DNA of 64,000 nt from positions 5,091,001 through 5,155,000 of the forward strand of contig NZ_JAQFII010000001.1 of assembly GCF_029504575.1 (NCBI RefSeq). Reading direction: 5' to 3'. The translations under genes were made by a program, and so were the position numbers. Source of the stretch: Streptomyces sp. SPB162. Its GTDB lineage: Bacteria; Actinomycetota; Actinomycetes; Streptomycetales; Streptomycetaceae. Below the pieces are notes generated by a model, which saw only the letters and a list, made by a program, of their open reading frames with translations, made no database searches and was not told the origin of the DNA. Numbering within the stretch: the first letter of the stretch is position 1; each line of letters starts with the position of its first letter. Below are positions 23,879-31,404 of this stretch, in pieces.

Positions 23879-25648
23879 TCAGCCGTCGGCCGGCTCGGCC
23901 TTCGCGGGACGGGTACGGCGACGGCGGCGGGCCGGCTTGGCCTCGTCGCCCTCGGCGGCGGGAGTCTCGGCCGGAGCGGCCTCGGCCACTGCCACGGCCT
24001 CGGCCACTGCCACGGCCACCGGAGCGCCCTCGGCGGCCGGAGCGGCCGCGCGGGTACGGCGACGGCGGCGGGGAGCCGCCTTCGCCTCGCCTTCGGAGTC
24101 CGCCACGGCGGGTGCACCGACCACGGCCACGGCCGCGTCCACCGCGACAGCCGCGTCCACCGCGACGGCGGTCTCGGCCGCGGTGGTCTCCGCGGTGACG
24201 GTCTCGCCGGAACGGGTGCGGGTGCGCTGGCGCGGGGTGCGCGTGCGCGGCGGGCGCTCCTCGGTGACGGTCGCGGTCGCGGTCGTGGCCGCGGCCGCGG
24301 GCTTGCGCCCACCGCCCTTGCCACGTCCACCGGTCTCGCCCAGGTCCTCGACGGTCTCCGCGCCGAGCCCGGCACGGGTGCGGTCGGCCCGGGGCAGTAT
24401 GCCCTTGGTGCCGGCCGGGATGTTGAGCAGCTCGTACAGGTGCGCGGAGGTGGAGTACGTCTCCTCCGGCTCGTCGAACGGCAGGTCCAGCGCCTTGTTG
24501 ATCAGCTTCCAGCGCGGGATGTCGTCCCAGTCCACCAGCGTGATCGCGATACCGGTCCTGCCGGCGCGGCCGGTGCGGCCGACGCGGTGGAGGTACGTCT
24601 TCTCGTCCTCCGGCGACTGGTAGTTGATGACGTGCGTCACACCGTCGACGTCGATGCCGCGGGCGGCGACGTCGGTGCAGACCAGCACGTCCACCTTGCC
24701 GTTGCGGAACGCGCGCAGCGCCTGCTCGCGGGCGCCCTGGCCCAGGTCGCCGTGGACCGCGCCGGAGGCGAAGCCGCGCTGGGCGAGCTGATCGGCGATG
24801 TCGGCCGCGGTGCGCTTGGTGCGGCAGAAGATCATGGCGAGGCCGCGACCGTCCGCCTGGAGGATGCGGGAGACGAGCTCCGGCTTGTCCATGGAGTGCG
24901 CGCGGAAGATGTGCTGCGTGATGTTCGCGACAGTCGCGCCCTCGTCGTCCGGCGAGGTGGCGCGGATGTGGGTGGGCTGCGACATGTAGCGGCGGGCCAG
25001 GTTGATGACCGCGCCCGGCATGGTGGCCGAGAACAGCATCGTCTGGCGCTTGGGCGGCAGCATCGCCATGATGCGCTCGACGTCGGGCAGGAAGCCCAGG
25101 TCGAGCATCTCGTCGGCCTCGTCCAGGACGAGGGCGCGGACCGACTTCAGGTTCAGCTTGCGCTGCCCCGCCAGGTCCAGGAGGCGGCCGGGGGTGCCGA
25201 CGACGATGTCGACGCCCTTCTTCAGGGCCTCGACCTGCGGCTCGTAGGCGCGGCCGCCGTAGATGGCCAGGACGCGCACATTGCGCACCTTGCCGGCGGT
25301 CAGCAGGTCATTGGTGACCTGCTGGCACAGCTCGCGGGTGGGGACGACGATCAGGGCCTGCGGCCCGTCGGGGAGGTCCTCGGCCTTGGCGCGGCCCGCT
25401 TCGACGTCGGCCGCGACGGTGACGCGCTCCAGCAGCGGCAGGCCGAAGCCCAGCGTCTTGCCGGTGCCGGTCTTGGCCTGGCCGATGATGTCATTGCCCG
25501 CCAGGGCGACCGGAAGGGTCATCTCCTGGATGGGGAACGGATGGATGATGCCGACGGCCTCAAGGGCTTCGGCGGTCTCGGAAAGGATCCCGAGGCTGCG
25601 GAAAGTCGTGGTGGTCAGGATGCTTGCCTCTTCTGTGAGACGCGGCAC
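23879..25648 (-). CDS. DEAD-box ATP-dependent RNA helicase with Arg-rich tail
   Basis: About 589 residues. All helicase motifs are present in order: Q-motif FPIQEMTLP, AKTGTGKT, PTRELCQQV, TPGRLLD, DEADEMLDLG, FSATMPG, CRTKRTA, ARGIDVDGV and HRVGRTGR. It should unwind RNA duplexes, as in the RhlE/CsdA group. The last 190 residues are low-complexity Ala/Val/Thr with clusters such as APRRRRRTR and PARRRRRTR, likely an RNA-binding tail. Similarity begins at TTTTFRSLGI, right after a CTG (25618) that has GAGG 8 bases upstream. GTG 25648 is the first conventional start, so either is possible. Position matches mycobacterial rhlE. Confidence 0.88.
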   Translation of the reverse strand: MPRLTEEASILTTTTFRSLGILSETAEALEAVGIIHPFPIQEMTLPVALAGNDIIGQAKTGTGKTLGFGLPLLERVTVAADVEAGRAKAEDLPDGPQALIVVPTRELCQQVTNDLLTAGKVRNVRVLAIYGGRAYEPQVEALKKGVDIVVGTPGRLLDLAGQRKLNLKSVRALVLDEADEMLDLGFLPDVERIMAMLPPKRQTMLFSATMPGAVINLARRYMSQPTHIRATSPDDEGATVANITQHIFRAHSMDKPELVSRILQADGRGLAMIFCRTKRTAADIADQLAQRGFASGAVHGDLGQGAREQALRAFRNGKVDVLVCTDVAARGIDVDGVTHVINYQSPEDEKTYLHRVGRTGRAGRTGIAITLVDWDDIPRWKLINKALDLPFDEPEETYSTSAHLYELLNIPAGTKGILPRADRTRAGLGAETVEDLGETGGRGKGGGRKPAAAATTATATVTEERPPRTRTPRQRTRTRSGETVTAETTAAETAVAVDAAVAVDAAVAVVGAPAVADSEGEAKAAPRRRRRTRAAAPAAEGAPVAVAVAEAVAVAEAAPAETPAAEGDEAKPARRRRRTRPAKAEPADG

Positions 25649-25775
25649 TGGGCTGTGAGGGGGGTCGAGCGTCCGCGTCCGGAAAGAACGCCGGGCGCTG
25701 ACCGCGCAGGTGTCGTACAGCCGTGGGTGGCTGAGAAGCGCGGGACCACTGCCCTCGCACATGCCGCGAGTGGGC

Positions 25776-25795
25776 CCCTCCTGATGTCAGGAGGG
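25776..25795 (-). promoter_or_regulatory. Hairpin in the helicase 5' region
   Basis: CCCTCCTGA (25776-25784) and TCAGGAGGG (25787-25795) form a tight hairpin about 130 bases before the helicase start. Its arms include Shine-Dalgarno-like GGAGGG. Leaders of cold-inducible helicases are often structured, so it may matter for control. The remaining divergent gap (25649-25988) shows no gene. Confidence 0.3.
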
Positions 25796-25975
25796 CGGTC
25801 GGTGTAGGAGCCGATCGGGCCACCGACCGGGCATCCAGATACTGCGTGCAGTGCACAGGAAATTGCCGAAAATCGGCGGGGTGCATTACCACTCTACCCC
25901 GGAATCACGCAGCTGCACCCGATCAATTGTTTCCACCGGGACTGCGGGGGTGGTCCGGCGGGACGCGGACTTGGC

Positions 25976-25981
25976 TATTGT
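25976..25981 (+). promoter_or_regulatory. Candidate -10 (TATTGT) for a leaderless MiaE-like mRNA
   Basis: TATTGT ends 7 bases before the ATG at 25989 and no ribosome binding site is present. TGGTCC at 25951-25956 is a weak -35 candidate. Confidence 0.4.
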
Positions 25982-25988
25982 GCGCACC

Positions 25989-26718
25989 ATGGAGACGCCT
26001 GACGAGACGACCGCACCTTCCGCCGGAATCGCTGCCCTGGACTGGGCCGGAGCCTCAGCGGACCCCCACTACCGGGCCGCGGTGGTCGATCTGCTGGGAG
26101 CGCTGGCGTACGGGGAACTGGCCGCGTTCGAACGCCTCGCGGACGACGCGAAGCTCGCGCCGGAGCTGGAGGACAAAGCTCAGCTGGCCGCCATGGCGGC
26201 GGCCGAATTCCACCACTTCGAGCGGCTGCGGGACCGGCTCTCGGAGATCGGGGCCTCCGCGAAGGAGGCGATGGAGCCCTTCGGCGCGGCCCCTGGACGA
26301 GTTCCACCGACAGACCGCCCCGTCGGACTGGCTGGAGGGTCTGGTCAAGGCCTACGTCGGGGACTCGATCGCCTCGGACTTCTACCGCGAGGTCTCGGCG
26401 CGGCTCGACACCGACACCCGCACGCTCGTGCTGGCCGTGCTGGACGACACGGGGCACGCCAGCTTCGCCGTCGAGAAGGTCCGCGCCGCCATCGAGGCGG
26501 ACCCGCGGGTCGGCGGCCGGCTCGCGCTGTGGGCGCGGCGGCTGATGGGCGAGGCGCTGTCGCAGGCGCAGCGGGTCGTCGCCGACCGTGACGCGCTGTC
26601 CACGATGCTCGTCGGGGGAGTGGCCGGCGGTTTCGACCTGGCGGAGGCCGGCCGGATGTTCACCCGGATCACCGAAGCGCACACCAAGCGGATGGCGGCC
26701 CTGGGGCTGGCCGCCTGA
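25989..26718 (+). pseudogene. Ferritin-fold MiaE-like protein, one-base frameshift
   Basis: The conceptual product has about 242 residues, all helical. Its metal-binding pattern is of the ferritin/MiaE_2 type: LAYGELAAFERLADDA, AMAAAEFHHFERL, then after the break VKAYVGDSIASDFYREV and DDTGHASFAVEKV. MiaE hydroxylates a modified tRNA adenosine, but the substrate of this actinobacterial branch is unproven. The frame breaks in CCCC at 26290-26293. Deleting one C restores AALDEFHRQTAPSDW. Both halves are well conserved, suggesting sequence error. The same gene lies next to rhlE in mycobacteria. Confidence 0.8.
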
Positions 26719-26737
26719 CCGACGGAACGCTCAGGGC

Positions 26738-27016
26738 TCAGGCTCGCCCCGCGACCGAGTGGCGGAGAAAGCGCCGGTCGTCCGCGGGGCGGACGAGCAG
26801 GCTGAGCAGCGCCGCCGCGACCAGCGCCGACACGGGGAGCGTGACCGCCGCGTGACCGCCGCCCAGGACGGTGCGGGTGATCAGGCCGCCGACCAGCGCC
26901 GCGATGGGGCCGGTGGCCAGGACGAGGGCGCGGGACGGGAAGCGCGCGGGCAAGAAGTGCGTGGCGGCGTAGGCGATGCCCAGACCGAGCGCGGCGAATG
27001 CGACTGCTTCCCACAT
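26738..27016 (-). CDS. Small membrane protein of unknown function
   Basis: The 92-residue protein has three membrane segments (MWEAVAFAALGLGIAYAATH, ALVLATGPIAALVGGLITR, LPVSALVAAALLSLLV) and an Arg-rich cytoplasmic tail. The ATG at 27016 follows GGAAGGA. It is convergent with the MiaE-like gene, 19 bases apart. No family was recognised. Confidence 0.7.
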   Translation of the reverse strand: MWEAVAFAALGLGIAYAATHFLPARFPSRALVLATGPIAALVGGLITRTVLGGGHAAVTLPVSALVAAALLSLLVRPADDRRFLRHSVAGRA

Positions 27017-27087
27017 GAACTGGGTCCTTCCCGAGGGGCCGACCGTTGCATAACGGTCCTACCCATTCGGGGCGCCGGACAAAACGG

Positions 27088-27119
27088 AGGGCCCGCACCC
27101 GGTTTCGGGTGCGGGCCCT
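27088..27119 (-). terminator. Terminator of the DUF3107 gene, 14-bp perfect stem
   Basis: AGGGCCCGCACCCG (27088-27101) pairs exactly with CGGGTGCGGGCCCT (27106-27119) around GTTT. It lies 10 bases after the DUF3107 stop, and AAAAC to its left gives U's on the minus-strand RNA. Confidence 0.85.
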
Positions 27120-27128
27120 GCGTCGTCG

Positions 27129-27359
27129 TCACATCGCCGCGCCGAAGCCGACCTTCCGGCTGGCGGGCTGACCGATCTCCACGTACGCGAGCCGGTCTGA
27201 GGGGATGAGGACCTTGTGGCCGTTCTCGTCCACCAGGCTCAGGAGCGACGAGGTGCCGGAGACGGCGTCCGCGACGGCCTTCTCGACCTCCTCGGCCGAC
27301 TGCGCGCTCTCGATGCTGATCTCGCGCGGCGCGTGCTGCACGCCGATCTTGACCTCCAC
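27129..27359 (-). CDS. DUF3107 small conserved protein
   Basis: The 76-residue protein (MEVKIGVQHAPREISIESAQ at the start, VGFGAAM at the end) is a full-length DUF3107 member. It is widely conserved in actinobacteria, with a homologue next to a TetR gene in mycobacteria. Its biochemical role is unknown. The GTG start follows GGAGGTAA. A strong terminator follows. The 185 bases up to the TetR gene hold no other gene. Confidence 0.9.
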   Translation of the reverse strand: MEVKIGVQHAPREISIESAQSAEEVEKAVADAVSGTSSLLSLVDENGHKVLIPSDRLAYVEIGQPASRKVGFGAAM

Positions 27360-27544
27360 GGCTCTGTTACCTCCAGGTCTGGCGGTGTGCGCGTCTTCGC
27401 GCGGTACGCAGGAAACACTAGCCGGGCTCGGAGGTGTCGAATCCGAAGACGGGGAACGCCGGTAGCGAACAGCGACGGGGAATAACCTGCCGTGGGCACC
27501 CCCGGCGGCCGCCCCCGGTGGCCGTCAGCGCGGGCCGGCGACCG

Positions 27545-28186
27545 TCAGTGGTGGCCGTCCGTGCCGTGCAGCGGGAAGCCGGCGATACCGCGCCAGGCCA
27601 GCGACGTGAGCAGGTTGACGGCGGTGTCCCGGGGGATCTGGCTGTTGCTGGAGAGCCAGTAGCGGGCCACGACCTGGGAGACGCCGCCGAGGCCGACGGC
27701 CAGCAGCATCGACTGCTCGCGGGGCAGCCCGGTGTCCTCCGCGATGACCTCGCAGATCGCCTCGGCGCACTCCAGCGAGACCTTGTCGACACGCTCCCGC
27801 ACCGCGGGCTCGTTCGTCAGGTCCGACTCGAAGACCAGCCGGAAGGCGCCGCCCTCGTCCTCGACGTACGCGAAATAGGCGTCCATGGTCGCCTCGACGC
27901 GCAGTTTGTTGTCGGAGGTGGAGGCCAGCGCGGTACGCACCGCTTGCAGCAGTGACTCGCAGTGCTGGTCGAGCAGCGCCAGATACAGCTCCAGCTTGCC
28001 CGGGAAGTGCTGGTACAGCACCGGCTTGCTGACGCCGGCGCGCTCGGCGATGTCGTCCATCGCGGCGGCGTGGTAACCCTGGGCGACGAACACTTCCTGG
28101 GCCGCGCCCAGGAGTTGTTCGCGCCGGGCCCGGCGGGGCAGGCGGGTGCCGCGCGGGCGTGCCTGAGTCTGCTCGATGGCTGTCAC
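27545..28186 (-). CDS. TetR/AcrR-family transcriptional regulator
   Basis: The 213-residue regulator has a helix-turn-helix N-terminus (REQLLGAAQEVFVAQGYHAA, then DIAERAGVSKPVLYQHFPGK) and a helical ligand-binding C-terminal domain. The GTG at 28186 has GGGAGG 5 bases upstream. The position between DUF3107 and DUF3152 is conserved in mycobacteria. Its ligand and targets are not evident, and no obvious palindromic operator stands out in the adjacent spacers. Confidence 0.9.
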   Translation of the reverse strand: MTAIEQTQARPRGTRLPRRARREQLLGAAQEVFVAQGYHAAAMDDIAERAGVSKPVLYQHFPGKLELYLALLDQHCESLLQAVRTALASTSDNKLRVEATMDAYFAYVEDEGGAFRLVFESDLTNEPAVRERVDKVSLECAEAICEVIAEDTGLPREQSMLLAVGLGGVSQVVARYWLSSNSQIPRDTAVNLLTSLAWRGIAGFPLHGTDGHH

Positions 28187-28288
28187 GCCGCCTCCCAATC
28201 TGTTGAAGGAACACTGCGGGTGCCATCGTACTTTTCGGTAACGGGGCTGTGCGCGGTGCGAGTGCACATTCTCACTAGCTGGGACCCT

Positions 28289-28525
28289 TCAGCGATAGTC
28301 CTCCTCGTCCAGCTCCACCACACGGCGTTGTTCCGCGACGTCCGCGGGATCGGCGGACGCGACGGGCGCTTCGGAGTCGCTCCCGGCCGGGGAGTCGTGC
28401 CGGGGGACGACTTCGGTGTGCTGTTCCGCGGCGTCGGCCTCAGGGGTTTCGATGTCCATCTCGGCGGCCGGATCGTCCGCGGCGGCCTCGAACTCATCCT
28501 CGGAAATCTGGATTTCGTCGGACAC
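28289..28525 (-). CDS. Acidic 78-residue protein of unknown function
   Basis: The product is strongly acidic (SDEIQISEDEFEAAADDPAA at the start, VVELDEEDYR at the end), probably disordered and soluble. The GTG at 28525 has AGGGAG 6 bases upstream. It precedes the TetR gene in the same direction, with about 100 bases between. Low complexity prevents any family assignment; the good ribosome binding site is the main evidence that it is expressed. Confidence 0.6.
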   Translation of the reverse strand: MSDEIQISEDEFEAAADDPAAEMDIETPEADAAEQHTEVVPRHDSPAGSDSEAPVASADPADVAEQRRVVELDEEDYR

Positions 28526-28618
28526 AATGACTCCCTTCCTCACTGTCGAGCGTAGGAGAGGGCGATCGCGGGCGCAGCCTGTGAGGGCGAACACACAGGC
28601 GCATGCGTGATCGTCTCG

Positions 28619-28624
28619 TAACAT
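28619..28624 (+). promoter_or_regulatory. Candidate -10 (TAACAT) for a leaderless hydrolase mRNA
   Basis: TAACAT ends 6 bases before the ATG at 28631, and no ribosome binding site lies between. Confidence 0.4.
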
Positions 28625-28630
28625 TGCCCC

Positions 28631-29650
28631 ATGCCCTCGACGGAGTCTCCCCAAGCTGCGATCGCTCCCGCAGCCGTCCCCCCGCAGGGGCCGCGGCTCG
28701 GACCAGGGGAAACGCAGCGACATGTGAGCCTGCCCGGTCTCTCGCTGGTGGTCCGCGAGCGGACTTCGGAGCGGCAGGGACTCGAACCGGCCGTTCTGGT
28801 GCACGGACTGGGCGGTTCTTCGCAGAACTGGACACAGCTGATGGATCGGCTGGCGGACCGGCTCGACAGTCAGGCACCGGATCTGCCCGGCTTCGGCTTC
28901 TCGCCGCCGCCGGACGACGGCGACTACACGGTCGCCGGACACGCCCGGGCGGTGGTGCGGCTGATCGAGTCGGGTGGCCGGGGTCCTGTCCACCTGTTCG
29001 GGAACTCGCTGGGCGGCGCGGTGGCGACGAAGGTCGCGGCGGCCCGCCCCGACCTGGTCAGGACGCTGACGCTGGTCTCGCCCGCCCTACCGGAGCTTCC
29101 GCCGCAGCACACCGCCTGGCCGACGGCGTTCGTCTCGATGCCGGGGATCCCCGCGCTCTACCTGCGGGCGACCAGGGGCTGGGCGGCCGAGCGGCGGACG
29201 CAGGAACTGCTCGCGCTCTGTTACGGCGACCCCTCCTCGGTCGGCGACCGCGCGCGGGCGGAGGCGGTCGAGGAGTACGAACGGCGCATCGCGCTGCCGT
29301 ACTTCTGGGACGCGATGGTGCGTTCGACACGGGGCATCGTCAACGCGTACACCTTGGGCGGACAGCACTCGTTGTGGCGGCAGGCGGAGCGCGTTCTGGC
29401 ACCGACGCTGCTGGTCTACGGCGGGCGCGACAAACTGGTCTCCTTCCGGATGGCACGCAAGGCCTCGCTGGCGTTCCGCGACTCGCGGCTGGTGACGCTG
29501 CCCGACAGCGGGCACGTCGCGATGATGGAGCACCCTGACGTGGTGGCACGGGCCTTCCGGGACCTGCTCGACCACACGGGCGGGCACGGAACGCACGACA
29601 TGCACGAAACGAACAGCGGCACGACGAGCGCTGCGGCGAGCAGGAGCTGA
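28631..29650 (+). CDS. Alpha/beta-fold hydrolase
   Basis: The 339-residue enzyme has the oxyanion motif VLVHGLGGSSQNW, DLPGFGFSPPP, nucleophile elbow GNSLGG, Asp in YGGRDKLVSF and His in DSGHVAMMEHP. This is the epoxide hydrolase/lipase-like layout with a cap domain. The C-terminal 25 residues are rich in His, Thr and Ser and unlike the family. Only 8 bases separate it from the DUF3152 gene, so the two are probably cotranscribed from the leaderless promoter upstream. Confidence 0.85.
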   Translation: MPSTESPQAAIAPAAVPPQGPRLGPGETQRHVSLPGLSLVVRERTSERQGLEPAVLVHGLGGSSQNWTQLMDRLADRLDSQAPDLPGFGFSPPPDDGDYTVAGHARAVVRLIESGGRGPVHLFGNSLGGAVATKVAAARPDLVRTLTLVSPALPELPPQHTAWPTAFVSMPGIPALYLRATRGWAAERRTQELLALCYGDPSSVGDRARAEAVEEYERRIALPYFWDAMVRSTRGIVNAYTLGGQHSLWRQAERVLAPTLLVYGGRDKLVSFRMARKASLAFRDSRLVTLPDSGHVAMMEHPDVVARAFRDLLDHTGGHGTHDMHETNSGTTSAAASRS

Positions 29651-29658
29651 TTCAGGGC

Positions 29659-31071
29659 GTGGGGAAGCACAGTGCGGGCGGCGGCCGACAGGGTCGTGAC
29701 GGCGACATATCGAGCACCCTCGGCGGCGGCCGGTCAGGACAGGGCCGCAGACGGCGGGGCGATGTCGGCGTTCCCGTCTCCGTCCCGCCCCGGTCGCCGG
29801 CCCCGGGCGCCCGTTACGACGGCGGCTACGTCGTCGGCGACCACCCGGACTCCCGCCCGCACCCCGAGCACCCGGAGCACGCCGCCTGGGGTGCCCCGGA
29901 GGGCTGGGCGGCGGAGCACGGCCGCGACCGGCGCGCCGGGTACCGGCCGGACGAGCTCCCCGACCCGTACGACACCGGTCAGTGGCAGACGTTCGACGAG
30001 CCCGTCCTGCCCGCACCGGATCCGTACGACACCGGTCAGTGGCAGACGGCCGGCCGGCCCGGCAGCCCGGCCCCCGACCCGCACGACACCGGCCAGTGGC
30101 AGACGTTCGACGAGCCCGTCCTGCCGCCGCAGGCCTTCGAGTCCCCGTCCGGCCGCCGGATTCCGCGGCCGCGGGCCGAGCAGGAGCCGATTCCCGGGCA
30201 GGAGCCCGGCATGGACTCCGAGACACCGGCGGCTCCGGCCTCCGACACGGTCAGAAAGAACGGCGGCAAGGGCCGTACCTTCACCGGGATCGCCGCCGCC
30301 GCGGTGGTGACGGTGCTCGCCGTGGTCGTCACCGGGCAGGTCGGCGGCAGGGGCGCGGCCCACAGCGAGGCCGGGTCCTCCGGCAGCGCCAAGCGCGGCG
30401 ACGACGACGCGGCCTCGCGGTCCAAGGACCGTCCGACGCCCGGCGCCGCGAAGGCGGACGCGCCGGCCGTCGTCGGTTACGACCAGCTGATGGCCCAGCA
30501 GTACCCGCTCGACCCCAAGCTGGCCCTGGGCGGCCAGTTCGAGACGATGCCGGGACACGACCCCGCGCCGGGCAAGGGCAAGGTGCTGCGCTTCCGGGTT
30601 GACGTCGAGAAGGGCCTGCCGCTTGATGCCGCGCTCTTCACCCAGACGGTCTTCAAGACGCTGAACGACTCGCGGAGTTGGGGACACGGCGGAACCAAGA
30701 CGTTCGAACGGGTCTCATCCGGCCCGGCCGACATCGTCGTTACCCTCGCCAGTCCGGGCACAACCGCGAAGTGGTGTGCGAAGTCCGGTCTGGACACCAC
30801 GGTTGACAACGTGTCATGTGACGCGGCGTCGACCGAACGCACCATGATCAACGCGTTCCGGTGGGCGCAGGGCGCCGACACGTTCGGCGTGGGCCGCATG
30901 CACGAGTACCGGCAGATGCTCATCAACCACGAGGTCGGCCACCGGCTCGGACACGGCCACACCGGCTGCCCGAAGGCGGGCGAGCTCGCCCCGGTGATGA
31001 TGCAGCAGACGAAGTTCCTGTCGCTCGACGGCGGCCCCACCTGCAAGCCGAACGCCTGGCCGTTCCCGTAG
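29659..31071 (+). CDS. DUF3152 protein with a metzincin-type zinc motif
   Basis: The 470-residue protein has a cytoplasmic Pro-rich region with three 19-residue repeats (101-157), one membrane segment (about 209-228), then an extracellular DUF3152 domain. That domain contains HEVGHRLGHGH at 424-434, an exact HExxHxxGxxH metzincin signature, and a following PVMM (445-448) that could be the Met-turn. A cell-surface metalloprotease role is therefore likely though unproven. Two Cys pairs near the site may form disulfides. It follows the hydrolase by 8 bases. The homologue in mycobacteria lies beside moeZ. Confidence 0.85.
   Translation: MGKHSAGGGRQGRDGDISSTLGGGRSGQGRRRRGDVGVPVSVPPRSPAPGARYDGGYVVGDHPDSRPHPEHPEHAAWGAPEGWAAEHGRDRRAGYRPDELPDPYDTGQWQTFDEPVLPAPDPYDTGQWQTAGRPGSPAPDPHDTGQWQTFDEPVLPPQAFESPSGRRIPRPRAEQEPIPGQEPGMDSETPAAPASDTVRKNGGKGRTFTGIAAAAVVTVLAVVVTGQVGGRGAAHSEAGSSGSAKRGDDDAASRSKDRPTPGAAKADAPAVVGYDQLMAQQYPLDPKLALGGQFETMPGHDPAPGKGKVLRFRVDVEKGLPLDAALFTQTVFKTLNDSRSWGHGGTKTFERVSSGPADIVVTLASPGTTAKWCAKSGLDTTVDNVSCDAASTERTMINAFRWAQGADTFGVGRMHEYRQMLINHEVGHRLGHGHTGCPKAGELAPVMMQQTKFLSLDGGPTCKPNAWPFP
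29959..30129 (+). repeat. Three tandem 57-bp repeats inside the DUF3152 gene
   Basis: The units 29959-30015, 30016-30072 and 30073-30129 encode 19-residue copies beginning PDPYDTGQWQT (third copy PDPHDTGQWQT). Copies 1 and 3 are nearly identical, including FDEPVLP. They lie in the cytoplasmic part. Confidence 0.9.
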
Positions 31072-31085
31072 ACGCGGTCGGAAGT

Positions 31086-31114
31086 CCCGCCGATCAGACT
31101 TTGACATCGGCGGG
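31086..31114 (+). terminator. Hairpin after the DUF3152 gene
   Basis: CCCGCCGAT (31086-31094) pairs perfectly with ATCGGCGGG (31106-31114). It begins 15 bases after the stop codon. A TTGACA promoter element overlaps its loop and right arm. Confidence 0.6.
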
Positions 31115-31129
31115 ATCATCGTTCACTCT
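31101..31129 (+). promoter_or_regulatory. Candidate promoter of the leader peptide and ABC transporter operon
   Basis: TTGACA (31101-31106) and CACTCT (31124-31129) are 17 bases apart. Transcription would start at or beside the A of the leader peptide ATG (31137). The -10 keeps the key A2 and T6 only. The element sits within the terminator hairpin of the preceding gene. Confidence 0.45.
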
Positions 31130-31136
31130 TCTGGAC

Positions 31137-31229
31137 ATGTCGCATCGCCACGCCTCCGAGGACGCCAGCATCAAGCTGGTGCTCATCGGCGTGGCTGAAA
31201 TCTGCGTAGCCGACATCCTCTGTCGGTGA
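31137..31229 (+). CDS. Candidate 30-residue leader peptide
   Basis: The ORF encodes 30 residues, beginning MSHRHASEDASIKLVLIGVA and ending EICVADILCR. There is no ribosome binding site, but a promoter is placed for a leaderless start. The two Cys codons near the end fall in and next to the hairpin 31210-31226, the arrangement expected for attenuation by ribosome stalling. Actinobacterial transporter operons often carry such short leader peptides. It precedes the substrate-binding protein by 175 bases. Function is inferred, not shown. Confidence 0.5.
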   Translation: MSHRHASEDASIKLVLIGVAEICVADILCR

Positions 31230-31330
31230 CCCACGGTTCGGTCGCGTAGAGGCTTTCCGCCTCCGCTCCGAGCTGTCCACCCGTGGGCAGACGCACCTCC
31301 CTGAGTCCGAGCCGTTCCCCCGTCGCGGGG
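31210..31330 (+). promoter_or_regulatory. Structured leader between leader peptide and ABC transporter
   Basis: Several stems can form: CCGACA/TGTCGG (31210-31226, covering the last leader codons), CCCACGG/CCGTGGG (31230-31236 with 31281-31287), GAGGC/GCCTC (31249-31263) and CCCCG/CGGGG (31318-31330). Stacked alternatives like this suit an attenuator. I cannot show by eye which are exclusive. The remaining 74 bases to the start hold nothing else. Confidence 0.4.
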
Positions 31331-31404
31331 AAGCGGCCGCTGCTGCCCGCGGGTCTTCGCCCATCCCGCCGTCACATCACGCAGCCGCGAAAGGCCGAAC
31401 TCTC

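Noticed and set aside
28778..28788. tRNA T-loop-like GGTTCGAGTCC on the minus strand
   Set aside because: The flanking bases do not form a T-stem, no acceptor or anticodon arms are found, and it lies inside a clear hydrolase gene.
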